Below, piece by piece: positions 43,855 through 51,750 of a stretch of 64,000 nt of DNA (position 1 is the first letter of the stretch; each line of letters begins with the position of its first letter). This stretch comes from Usitatibacter sp035624355. Lineage in GTDB: Bacteria > Pseudomonadota > Gammaproteobacteria > Burkholderiales > Usitatibacteraceae. The stretch spans positions 1 to 64,000 of the forward strand of contig DASPRQ010000033.1 of the NCBI GenBank assembly GCA_035624355.1, in the 5' to 3' direction. The notes beneath the pieces are model-generated. The model saw only the letters and a program-made list of their open reading frames with translations, searched no databases and was not told the origin of the DNA. A program made the position numbers and the translations under genes.

Positions 43855-45333
43855 ATGAAGTTGGCCGAAGATAAGAGCACTTACTTGACGAAGCCGGAAC
43901 CCTCGACCCTGGACATCGCCGGGGCCACGCTCCTTGCCCCCTTCGGGATCGACGAGAGGGCGCGGGAGCGCGTCTTCGGGACGATCCTCGCGCATCGCGC
44001 CGACGATGCGGACCTCTTCTTCCAGTACAACCGCTCGGAGAGCTGGTCCCTGGAGGAAGGGGAGGTCAAGTCCGGCAGCTACTCGATCGACCAGGGAGTG
44101 GGCGTCCGGGTGGTGGCGGGCGAGAAGACCGCGTTCGCCTACGCCGACGACATCACCCCTGCCGCGCTCGAGGCGGCCGCCGGCGTGACCCGCGCGATCG
44201 CGGCCCAAGGGGGCGATCGGAGGGTCGGCACCCCGGTCGTGCGCGCCGGCCACGGCCTCTACGCCCCGATCGACCCGGTGGCCCAGTTCGACGACGCCGC
44301 CAAGGTCCGTATCCTCGAGTCGCTCGAGCGCTATGCCCGGGCCGCCGATCCGCGCGTTAAGCAGGTGATCGGGAGATTGTCGGGCGAGTACGACGTGGTG
44401 CTGGTGGCGCGGGCCGACGGCGCGCTCGCCGCGGACGTGCGCCCGCTGGTCCACCTGTCGGTGACGGTGATCGTGGAGCAGGACGGCCGCCGCGAGCAGG
44501 GCCACCAGGGTGCGGGGGGGCGCTTCGGCTACGGCTTCTACACGCCGGAGGTGCTCGAGCGCCTCGGGCGCGAGGCGGCGCGCCAGGCGCTGGTGAACCT
44601 CGAGGCGCGCCCCGCGCCCGCGGGCGTGATGAGCGTGGTGCTCGGTCCGGGCTGGCCGGGGGTCCTGCTGCACGAGGCCGTCGGCCACGGGCTCGAGGGC
44701 GACTTCAACCGCAAGGGAACCTCGGCCTTCAGCGGCCGCGTGGGCGAGCGCGTCGCGGCCCCCGGGGTCACGGTGATCGACGACGGGACGCTGCCCGACC
44801 GCCGCGGGTCGCTGTCGGTGGACGACGAGGGGCAGCCGACGACCCGCAGCGTGCTGATCGAGGACGGCATCCTGCGCGGCTACCTGCAGGACCGTCTCAA
44901 CGCGCGCCTGATGGGCATGACCCCGACGGGCAACGGGCGGCGCGAGTCGTACGCGAGCATTCCGATGCCGCGCATGACCAACACCTTCATGCTGGGGGGC
45001 CACCGGTCGCCCGACGAGATCATCGCCTCGGTGGGCCGCGGCCTGTACGCAGTCAACTTCGGCGGCGGCGAGGTGGACATCACCAGCGGCAAGTTCGTGT
45101 TCTCCGCCTCGGAGGCGTACTGGATCGAGGACGGGCGCATCCGCTATCCCGTGAAGGGCGCCACCCTGATCGGCAACGGCCCCGACGCGCTCACCCAGGT
45201 GACGATGATCGGCAACGACATGTGCCTCGACCCCGGCATCGGGATGTGCGGCAAGGACGGGCAGAGCGTGCCCGTGGGCGTGGGGCAGCCCACGATCCGC
45301 ATCGAGGGGCTCACCGTCGGGGGCACCGCGTAA
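43855..45333 (+). CDS. tldD: Metalloprotease TldD
   Basis: 492-residue TldD protein, which with TldE (PmbA) forms a zinc-dependent heterodimeric protease degrading unfolded peptides and processing modified peptides. The zinc motif HEAVGHGLEGD (HExxxH) is near residue 275. Other family blocks are GVGVRVVAGEKTAFAYADD, PRMTNTFMLGG and the C-terminal GIGMCGKDGQSVPVGVGQPT with the conserved Cys. TldE is not in this window. A 35-base gap follows the nitrilase gene. Confidence 0.95.
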   Translation: MKLAEDKSTYLTKPEPSTLDIAGATLLAPFGIDERARERVFGTILAHRADDADLFFQYNRSESWSLEEGEVKSGSYSIDQGVGVRVVAGEKTAFAYADDITPAALEAAAGVTRAIAAQGGDRRVGTPVVRAGHGLYAPIDPVAQFDDAAKVRILESLERYARAADPRVKQVIGRLSGEYDVVLVARADGALAADVRPLVHLSVTVIVEQDGRREQGHQGAGGRFGYGFYTPEVLERLGREAARQALVNLEARPAPAGVMSVVLGPGWPGVLLHEAVGHGLEGDFNRKGTSAFSGRVGERVAAPGVTVIDDGTLPDRRGSLSVDDEGQPTTRSVLIEDGILRGYLQDRLNARLMGMTPTGNGRRESYASIPMPRMTNTFMLGGHRSPDEIIASVGRGLYAVNFGGGEVDITSGKFVFSASEAYWIEDGRIRYPVKGATLIGNGPDALTQVTMIGNDMCLDPGIGMCGKDGQSVPVGVGQPTIRIEGLTVGGTA

Positions 45334-45388
45334 GCCCGGGGCTTCGCGCCCGACCCATGGCCATCTTCCCATTCCTCACGAGGCCATC

Positions 45389-45862
45389 ATGAACCGCCGT
45401 CATTTCGTCGCAATCGTCGCGGGACTGGCCGGGCTCGGGCGGGCCGCCGCCGCCCCGAAGGACGCGCCGACCGTCCAGAAGCTCGTGCTCAGCGAGGCCG
45501 AGTGGCGCAAGCGCCTCACCCCCGAGCAGTTCGCGGTCCTGCGCGAGGAGGCCACCGAGCGCGCGGGGTCGAGCCCGCTCGACCACGAGACGCGCAAGGG
45601 GACCTACGTGTGCGCCGGCTGCGACCTGCCGCTCTTCGACTCGTCGGCGAAGTACGACAGCGGCACGGGCTGGCCCAGCTTCTTCACCTACATCGCCGGC
45701 CACCTCGGGATGAAGAACGACTTCAAGCTGATCTTCCCGCGCACCGAGTACCACTGCGCGCGCTGCGGGGGCCACCAGGGCCACGTGTTCGACGACGGCC
45801 CGCCGCCCACGGGCAAGCGCTATTGCAACAACGGCGTCGCGCTCAAGTTCATCCCCGCGTAG
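45389..45862 (+). CDS. msrB: Peptide-methionine (R)-S-oxide reductase, exported
   Basis: 157-residue MsrB reducing methionine-R-sulfoxide in proteins. An N-terminal export signal (MNRRHFVAIVAGLAGLGRAAAA) has a twin-Arg RRHF start, suggesting Tat or Sec export and a periplasmic protein-repair role. Zinc Cys are C75/C78 (CAGC) and C123/C126 (CARC); the catalytic Cys146 is in RYCNNGVALKF. GTGWPSF and GHQGHVFDDGP are standard. Only 15 bases separate the stop from the first possible leader-peptide codon downstream. Confidence 0.92.
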   Translation: MNRRHFVAIVAGLAGLGRAAAAPKDAPTVQKLVLSEAEWRKRLTPEQFAVLREEATERAGSSPLDHETRKGTYVCAGCDLPLFDSSAKYDSGTGWPSFFTYIAGHLGMKNDFKLIFPRTEYHCARCGGHQGHVFDDGPPPTGKRYCNNGVALKFIPA

Positions 45863-45870
45863 GCCGGGTG

Positions 45871-45879
45871 TGCTAGGAT
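45871..45879 (+). promoter_or_regulatory. Possible extended -10 (TGCTAGGAT) of the aromatic leader
   Basis: TG, C and TAGGAT (hexamer 45874-45879) form an extended -10, seven bases before the GTG of the leader peptide. The embedded AGGA could instead be the leader's Shine-Dalgarno sequence in a transcript starting further upstream, inside msrB. Both readings support GTG 45887 over ATG 45878 as the leader start. Confidence 0.4.
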
Positions 45880-45886
45880 GGCTTCC

Positions 45887-45955
45887 GTGATCCCGGCTCG
45901 GCCCTTCTTCTACTGGTTCGCATATCTCACGCCGGAGGCGGTCGAGAGAGGTTGA
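45887..45955 (+). CDS. Aromatic leader peptide of the DAHP synthase operon
   Basis: 22-residue open frame (25 if the ATG at 45878 is used) reading MIPARPFFYWFAYLTPEAVERG and then TGA. Codons 7-11 are Phe-Phe-Tyr-Trp-Phe, followed by Ala-Tyr, so six of seven consecutive codons are aromatic. It lies between msrB and a Rho-independent terminator, upstream of two type I-alpha DAHP synthases and a relative. The design matches trpL and pheL leaders of enterobacteria: a ribosome stalled for lack of any charged aromatic tRNA should prevent termination. AGGA lies eight bases before the GTG. Confidence 0.8.
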   Translation: MIPARPFFYWFAYLTPEAVERG

Positions 45956-45991
45956 GCCGGAAAGAGCCCAGCGAAATCCCGAGAGACCGCC
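45937..45991 (+). promoter_or_regulatory. Antiterminator pairing of the aromatic attenuator
   Basis: GGCGGTC (45937-45943) is exactly complementary to GACCGCC (45985-45991), which includes most of the 5' arm of the terminator, so the two structures exclude each other. The first arm lies 12-18 bases after the aromatic codons and within the footprint of a ribosome sitting at the leader stop codon. Stalling on the aromatic codons would leave it free. A further possible 7-bp pairing, CCGGCTC (45893-45899) with GAGCCGG (45954-45960), encloses the aromatic codons. Confidence 0.7.
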
Positions 45992-46016
45992 AGCCGAAGA
46001 CTGGCGGTTTTTTTTT
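45986..46016 (+). terminator. Intrinsic terminator of the attenuator
   Basis: Perfect 8-bp stem ACCGCCAG / CTGGCGGT around the loop CCGAAGA, followed by nine T residues ending at 46016. It lies 35 bases before the first DAHP synthase ATG. It is the only canonical intrinsic terminator I see in the window, and it sits upstream of a gene rather than after one. Confidence 0.92.
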
Positions 46017-46050
46017 CATGCCCGAAGGACGCGGCGGTGGAACGAAACCG

Positions 46051-47118
46051 ATGACCCATTACCGGACGGACGACGTCCGCATCGAGCAGGGCGACGAGCT
46101 GCTCGCGCCGATGCAGGTGATGCGCGAGCTGCCCTCCACCGAGGGCACGCGGCGCGTGACCTTCGAGGGGCGCCGGGACGTGCACGACATCCTGCGCGGG
46201 GCCGACGACCGGCTGGTCGCGGTGGTGGGCCCCTGCTCGATCCACGACTACGCGGCGGCGGTCGACTACGCCACGCGGCTGGCCGCCCAGCGCGAGCGCC
46301 TCGCCGGCGACCTCGCGATCGTGATGCGCGTGTACTTCGAGAAGCCGCGCACCACGGTCGGCTGGAAGGGCTTCATCAACGACCCGCACCTGAACGAGAC
46401 CTTCGACATGAACGAGGGGCTGCGGCTCGCGAGGAAGCTCCTGCTGGAGATCAACGAGCTGGGGCTGCCGTGCGCCACCGAGTTCCTCGACCTCATCTCG
46501 CCGCAGTACATCGCCGACCTCATCGCCTGGGGGGCGATCGGCGCGCGCACCACGGAGAGCCAGACGCACCGCCAGCTCGCCTCGGGCCTGTCGTGCCCCG
46601 TGGGGTTCAAGAACGGCACCGACGGCAACATCCGCATCGCGGTGGACGCGATCAAGGCGGCGAGCGCCCGCCACCACTTCATCTCCGTGACCAAGTCGGG
46701 CCACGTCGCCGTGTTCAAGACCGCCGGCAACGAGGACTGCCACGTGATCCTGCGCGGCGGCACGAAGCCCAACTACGACGCCGCGAGCATCGAGGCGGCC
46801 TGCCGCGAGCTCGCCTCGGCGGGCCTCGCGCAGCACGTGATGGTGGATTTGTCCCACGCCAACTCGCAGAAGCAGTTCCGCCGGCAGCTCGAGGTGGGCG
46901 CGGACGTGGCGCGCCAGCTCGCCGGCGGCGAGCGCCGCATCATCGGCGTGATGGCCGAGAGCCACATCAACCCGGGGCGGCAGGACCTGCGGCCCGGCAA
47001 GCCCCTCGAGTACGGCGTGTCGATCACCGACGCCTGCCTCGGGTGGGACGACACGGTGGCGCTGCTCGACGCGCTCGCCGAGGGCGTGAGGAAGCGGCGC
47101 CTCGCCGCGGAGGACTGA
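46051..47118 (+). CDS. aroG: 3-deoxy-7-phosphoheptulonate synthase, type I-alpha, copy 1
   Basis: 355-residue DAHP synthase, joining phosphoenolpyruvate and erythrose 4-phosphate in the first step of the shikimate pathway. Metal ligands are intact: Cys62 in VGPCSIHD, His in DLSHANS, Glu in MAESHINPG and Asp in TDACLGW. The YFEKPRTTVGWKG and GFKNGTDG substrate blocks are present. I chose ATG 46051 because MTHYRTDDVRI aligns with the E. coli AroG start; in-frame ATG 46018 directly after the T tract is the alternative. Which aromatic amino acid inhibits it cannot be told. It is regulated by the upstream attenuator. Confidence 0.95.
   Translation: MTHYRTDDVRIEQGDELLAPMQVMRELPSTEGTRRVTFEGRRDVHDILRGADDRLVAVVGPCSIHDYAAAVDYATRLAAQRERLAGDLAIVMRVYFEKPRTTVGWKGFINDPHLNETFDMNEGLRLARKLLLEINELGLPCATEFLDLISPQYIADLIAWGAIGARTTESQTHRQLASGLSCPVGFKNGTDGNIRIAVDAIKAASARHHFISVTKSGHVAVFKTAGNEDCHVILRGGTKPNYDAASIEAACRELASAGLAQHVMVDLSHANSQKQFRRQLEVGADVARQLAGGERRIIGVMAESHINPGRQDLRPGKPLEYGVSITDACLGWDDTVALLDALAEGVRKRRLAAED
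46516..46619 (+). repeat. 104-bp tract identical to 47630-47733 in the second aroG
   Basis: Every base of this tract matches 47630-47733, including third codon positions. A second identical tract of 72 bases is 46320-46391 versus 47434-47505. Outside these tracts the two genes diverge clearly, including at synonymous sites. Confidence 0.9.
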
Positions 47119-47119
47119 C

Positions 47120-48232
47120 ATGAATCCCAGACCCGAATCGAAGTCGCCGCCCGCCTCCCAGGTCGCGGTGGTGGGACGCACCGACGACCTGCGCATCGGC
47201 GCGGTGCGCGCGCTGATCCCGCCGCAGCTCCTGCTCGAGGAGCTGCCCGTGGATGCGGCGGCGCTCGCCACCGTGTCGAACGCGCGCCATGCGGTGCACC
47301 GCGTGCTGCACGGCGCCGACGACCGGCTGCTCGCGGTCGTGGGGCCCTGCTCGATCCACGACTCGGAGGCCGCGCTCGAGTACGCGCGCCGCCTTGCCGC
47401 GGCCGCGGCGCGCCACGAGGCGGACCTGCTCGTCGTGATGCGCGTGTACTTCGAGAAGCCGCGCACCACGGTCGGCTGGAAGGGCTTCATCAACGACCCG
47501 CACCTCGACGGGAGCTTCGCGATCAACGAGGGCCTGCGCCTCGCGAGGAAGCTCCTGCTCGAGATCAACCGCCTGGGGCTCCCCTGCGGGACGGAATTCC
47601 TCGACCTGCTCTCGCCCCAGTACATCTCGGACCTCATCGCCTGGGGGGCGATCGGCGCGCGCACCACGGAGAGCCAGACGCACCGCCAGCTCGCCTCGGG
47701 CCTGTCGTGCCCCGTGGGGTTCAAGAACGGCACGGACGGCTCCGTCAAGGTGGCCGTCGACGCGCTGCGCGCCGCGGCCGCGCCCCACGCGTTCATGGGC
47801 ATGACCAAGACCGGCCAGGCCGCGATCTTCGAGACCGTCGGCAACGAGGACTGCCACGTGATCCTGCGCGGCGGCGCGAAGCCCAACTACGACGCGGCGA
47901 GCGTCGAGGCGGCGGCGCGGGAGCTCGCGGCCGCGGGGCTCGCCGCGCACCTCATGATCGACTTCTCCCACGCGAACTCCTCGCGCCGCTACGAGCGGCA
48001 GGTGGAGGTGGCCGCCGACGTGGGGCGCCAGATCGCCGCGGGCGACGAGCGCATCGTGGGCGTCATGGTGGAGAGCCACCTCAACCCGGGCCGCCAGGAC
48101 CTCGTGGCGGGCCAGCCGCTCGCCTACGGCGTGTCGATCACCGACGCGTGCATCGGCTGGGACGACACCGAGCGCGTGCTCGACACCCTCGCCGCCGCGG
48201 TGCGCCAGCGCCGCCTCGCGCGCAGCGAATGA
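47120..48232 (+). CDS. aroG: 3-deoxy-7-phosphoheptulonate synthase, type I-alpha, copy 2
   Basis: 370-residue paralogue of the preceding enzyme, starting one base after its stop. All metal ligands are kept (VGPCSIHD, DFSHANSS, MVESHLNPG, TDACIGW). The N-terminal extension is about 15 residues longer than in copy 1 (MNPRPESKSPPASQV...), in the region that shapes the effector site in this family, and the rest of the sequence differs enough that distinct feedback specificity is plausible. It ends in an ATGA overlap with the third gene. Confidence 0.94.
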   Translation: MNPRPESKSPPASQVAVVGRTDDLRIGAVRALIPPQLLLEELPVDAAALATVSNARHAVHRVLHGADDRLLAVVGPCSIHDSEAALEYARRLAAAAARHEADLLVVMRVYFEKPRTTVGWKGFINDPHLDGSFAINEGLRLARKLLLEINRLGLPCGTEFLDLLSPQYISDLIAWGAIGARTTESQTHRQLASGLSCPVGFKNGTDGSVKVAVDALRAAAAPHAFMGMTKTGQAAIFETVGNEDCHVILRGGAKPNYDAASVEAAARELAAAGLAAHLMIDFSHANSSRRYERQVEVAADVGRQIAAGDERIVGVMVESHLNPGRQDLVAGQPLAYGVSITDACIGWDDTERVLDTLAAAVRQRRLARSE

Positions 48233-49134
48233 AGGCGAAATCCGAGTTCCGCATCCTCGGCCGCCGCGAGGGCAACGAGGAGTCGGTCCGCTTCAGCTGC
48301 AAGGGCGTCGATTTCCACCAGGACTGCTTCCACGTGGTCGCGGGGCTCAACGCCGTGGACACGCGCGAGTTCACCGAGCGCACCTTCCGCGCGCTCAAGG
48401 AGGCGGGACAGGTGTGCGCCCGCATGGGCGCGTACAAGCCCCGCACCAGCCCCTATTCGTTCCAGGGCTACGGCAAGCAGTGCCTGCCCTACGTCTTCGA
48501 GCTCGCGGGCAAGTACGGCATCCGCGTGATCTCGATGGAGGTCACGCGCGACGAGCACGTGGACGAGATCCGCGCGGCGCTCGCCGAGACGGGCGAGCCC
48601 ACGGGCGTCATGCTCCAGATCGGCACGCGCAACACCCAGAACTTCGAGCTCCTGAAGACCGTGGGCAGCCAGCGGGACTTCCCGATCCTTCTCAAGCGCG
48701 GCTTCGGCATCACGCTGCACGAGTCGCTGCTCGCCGCCGAGTACATCGCCGCCTCGGGCAACCGCGACATCGTGTTCTGCCTGCGCGGGATGAAGACGAA
48801 TTTCGGCGACCCGCACCGCAACCTCGTCGACTTCGCCCACGTGCCGGTCGTCAAGCGCCTCACGCGCATGCCGGTGTGCGTCGACCCGTCGCACTCGGTG
48901 GGCCTGCGCGGCGCCTCTCCCGACGGCATCGAGGACATCTTCCACGCCGCCGCGCAGGGCATCGTCGCGGGCGCGAACCTCGTGCTCACCGACATCCACC
49001 CCGAGCCGCGCAAGGCGCTGGTGGACGGCTCGCAGGCGCTCACGCTCGAGGAGCTGCCCGCCTTCCTCGACGACTGCGCCGTCGCCCGCGAGGCCTACCT
49101 CAAGCGCCGTGCCCTGCGCGAAGGCAAGGCGTGA
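48229..49134 (+). CDS. DAHP synthase type I-beta homologue with altered metal site
   Basis: 301-residue protein of the AroF(I-beta)/KdsA family. The substrate-binding signature MGAYKPRTSPYSFQG (R65, K70), LQIGTRNTQNFELL, PILLKRGF and VDPSHS (H222) are kept. The usual GPCSVE loop is GLNAVD here, so the metal Cys is Asn41. The Glu ligand is Asp255 (TDIHPEP) and the CERG motif is CLRG; Asp266 is kept. The N-terminal ACT-like regulatory domain of many I-beta enzymes is absent. It may be a metal-independent synthase, a changed-function enzyme or a regulatory partner. It is translationally coupled to aroG copy 2. Confidence 0.85.
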   Translation: MKAKSEFRILGRREGNEESVRFSCKGVDFHQDCFHVVAGLNAVDTREFTERTFRALKEAGQVCARMGAYKPRTSPYSFQGYGKQCLPYVFELAGKYGIRVISMEVTRDEHVDEIRAALAETGEPTGVMLQIGTRNTQNFELLKTVGSQRDFPILLKRGFGITLHESLLAAEYIAASGNRDIVFCLRGMKTNFGDPHRNLVDFAHVPVVKRLTRMPVCVDPSHSVGLRGASPDGIEDIFHAAAQGIVAGANLVLTDIHPEPRKALVDGSQALTLEELPAFLDDCAVAREAYLKRRALREGKA

Positions 49135-49135
49135 A

Positions 49136-49160
49136 TCCGCCGATGAACGCCGATAAACGC
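49136..49160 (-). repeat. Dispersed 25-bp repeat, copy 2
   Basis: Starts two bases after the stop of the DAHP synthase-like gene. It is the complement of the 6756 and 49236 copies with one mismatch to the 49236 copy. With copy 3 it forms an inverted pair 75 bases apart. Confidence 0.8.
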
Positions 49161-49215
49161 AGATAGGGTTTCCGTAGTGCGGCGGCACCTTCGTCCAGTC
49201 GGGCAATTCGCCTCG

Positions 49216-50190
49216 ATGGCCATGGGGCCTTCGCGGCGTTCATCGGCGTTCATCGGCGGACTCCTCGCCGTTTGCTTGACCGTGTCCGCCGCCGCCGCCG
49301 CGGCGGGTATCGCGCTGAAGGACGACCTGGGGCGCACGGTCGAGCTCGCGCGCCCGGCGCAGCGCATCGTGACGCTCGCGCCCTTCCTCACGGAGCTCGC
49401 GTTCTCCGCGGGGGCCGGGCCGCGCGTGGTGGGGGCGAGCGCGTACAGCGACTATCCCCCGCAGGCCCGGACGCTGCCCCGGGTCGCCACCGCCGCGGGC
49501 CTTTCCCTCGAGCGGCTCGCCGCCCTGCGCCCCGACCTCGTGCTCGCGTGGGAGGACGGCGTGCGCCCGGAGGAGGTCGAGCGCATCGCGCGGCTCGGGA
49601 CCGCGGTGTTCGTCGCCCGGGCGCGCACGCTCGCCGACGTGCCGCGGCTGCTCGCCGCGATCGGGGCGCTCACGGGCGAGGACACGCGCGCGGCCGCCGA
49701 GGGCTACGAGGCGAAGCTCGAGCGCCTGCGCGCGACCTATGCCGGCCGGCCGCCGGTCGAGGTCTTCCTCGAGATCTGGCACCGCCCGCTCACGACGATC
49801 TCCGGGCGCCACTTCATGAACGAGGCGCTCGCGATCTGCGGCGCGCGCAACGTCTTCGCGGGCCTGCCCGGGGTCGCGCCCGAGGTGTCGTGGGAGGCGC
49901 TCTACGCCCGCGACCCCGAGGCGATCGTGGGGATCGGCTCGGCGGAGTCGGCGAGCGCCTTCCGCGCCGAGTGGCGATCGCACGCGACGCTTTCCGCGGT
50001 GCGCGGAGGGCGCCTCGCGTTCGTCGATCCCGACCGGCTGCAGCGCCCGACCCTGCGCACGCCCGACGGCATCGCCGAGCTCTGCGCGGCGGTGGACGCG
50101 CTGCGCCCGCGCGCTCGCCAGCGCCTCAGGATCCCTCGACCTCGCCGCCGGGGCGCCAGATCGTTTCGGGAGTGCCCTCGGACGCGTTGA
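49216..50190 (+). CDS. BtuF-like periplasmic (cobalamin/iron-type) binding protein
   Basis: 324-residue protein of the TroA-like/BtuF binding-protein family. The frame is open to GTG 49177; I chose ATG 49216 (ATG 49222 also possible). Mature features: LGRTVELARPAQRIVTLAPFLTELAFSAGAG, VGASAYSDYPPQA, LRPDLVLAWEDG, and VFLEIWHRPLTTISG. Codons for SSAFIGG in the signal peptide come from a dispersed repeat (49236-49260). The C-terminal 20 or so residues are Arg-rich and overlap the adenosyltransferase gene, so the frame may run past its original stop. Vitamin B12 as ligand is suggested by the neighbour. No permease is nearby. Confidence 0.82.
   Translation: MAMGPSRRSSAFIGGLLAVCLTVSAAAAAAGIALKDDLGRTVELARPAQRIVTLAPFLTELAFSAGAGPRVVGASAYSDYPPQARTLPRVATAAGLSLERLAALRPDLVLAWEDGVRPEEVERIARLGTAVFVARARTLADVPRLLAAIGALTGEDTRAAAEGYEAKLERLRATYAGRPPVEVFLEIWHRPLTTISGRHFMNEALAICGARNVFAGLPGVAPEVSWEALYARDPEAIVGIGSAESASAFRAEWRSHATLSAVRGGRLAFVDPDRLQRPTLRTPDGIAELCAAVDALRPRARQRLRIPRPRRRGARSFRECPRTR
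49236..49260 (+). repeat. Dispersed 25-bp repeat, copy 3, inside the signal-peptide region
   Basis: Begins GCGTTCATCGGC, then repeats the 12-base unit and ends CGGA. It is in frame within the coding region for the BtuF-like signal peptide and encodes part of AFIGG. Confidence 0.8.
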
Positions 50191-50686
50191 TGGTGCGGGC
50201 CGCGAGGAAGAGCAGGTCGGAGAGGCGGTTCAGGTACTTGAGGCTCAGGCTCGAGACGGTCTCCACGGCGGCGAGCGCCACCAGGGAGCGCTCCGCCCTG
50301 CGGCAGACCGCGCGCGCGTAGTGGCACGCGGCTCCCGCGCGAGTCCCGCCGGGGAACACGAAATCGCGCAGCGGCGGAAGCGGCTCGCGCAGGCTCTCGA
50401 GCTTGCGGTCGAGGCGCTCCACGTGCGCGTCCCAGAGCGCGGAACGGCCCGGGATGCACACCTCGCCCCCGAGGTCGAAGAGGTCGTTCTGGACCGAGAG
50501 GAGCAGCACGCGGATCTCCTCGGGCATGGGCTCGGCGAGCGCGCAGCCGATCGCCGAGCTCAGCTCGTCGATGTTGCCCATCGCCTCCACGCGCAGCGCG
50601 TCCTTGCGCACGCGGCTGCCGTCGCCGAGGCCCGTGGTGCCGTCGTCCCCGGTGCGGGTCGCGATCTTCGTGAGCCGGTTCGCCAT
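50126..50686 (-). CDS. Cob(I)yrinic acid a,c-diamide adenosyltransferase, PduO type
   Basis: 186-residue ATP:cobalamin adenosyltransferase that makes adenosylcobalamin. The ATP-binding N-terminus IATRTGDDGTTGLGDGSRVRKD (about residues 7-28), AMGNIDELSSAIG, the catalytic-helix RAVCRRAERSLVALA and the closing YLNRLSDLLFLAART are hallmarks of the PduO/MMAB trimeric type. Convergent with the BtuF-like gene, overlapping by 65 bases. Minus-strand TACAAT lies six bases before its ATG. Confidence 0.93.
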   Translation of the reverse strand: MANRLTKIATRTGDDGTTGLGDGSRVRKDALRVEAMGNIDELSSAIGCALAEPMPEEIRVLLLSVQNDLFDLGGEVCIPGRSALWDAHVERLDRKLESLREPLPPLRDFVFPGGTRAGAACHYARAVCRRAERSLVALAAVETVSSLSLKYLNRLSDLLFLAARTINASEGTPETIWRPGGEVEGS

Positions 50687-50692
50687 GCCCGC

Positions 50693-50715
50693 ATTGTAAC
50701 GTCGGCTGCTATGAT
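50693..50715. promoter_or_regulatory. Divergent -10 elements between the adenosyltransferase gene and accA
   Basis: Minus strand TACAAT (complement of 50693-50698) is six bases before the adenosyltransferase ATG. Plus strand TGC-TATGAT (50707-50715) is an extended -10 about 30 bases before the accA start. Confidence 0.55.
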
Positions 50716-50745
50716 GCGGGCGTTCACCGGGGATTGCGCCGCGAC

Positions 50746-51711
<966 letters not shown>

Positions 51712-51737
51712 GGTGCGGCGCCGGGCCGGGTCGGCGC

Positions 51738-51743
51738 TATCCT
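51738..51743 (+). promoter_or_regulatory. Possible -10 element for tilS (TATCCT)
   Basis: TATCCT ends seven bases before the tilS ATG at 51751, in the short gap after accA. There is no -35, and read-through from accA is also likely. Confidence 0.3.
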
Positions 51744-51750
51744 TGGGTCC

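Noticed and set aside
45952..46050. Extending the first aroG upstream to TTG 45952
   Set aside because: The extra 33 residues would be encoded by the terminator hairpin and its T tract, giving a Phe-Phe-Phe stretch, and the enzyme family begins at MTHYRTDD (46051). The region is better explained as an attenuator.
46051..48232. The two aroG copies as an assembly duplication
   Set aside because: The two genes differ over most of their length, in N-terminal extension and in many residues. Only limited tracts are identical, so they are real paralogues.
49135..49215. Cobalamin riboswitch upstream of the BtuF-like gene
   Set aside because: The gap is under 100 bases and mostly occupied by a dispersed repeat. 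No B12-box-like sequence is visible and the element is far too short.
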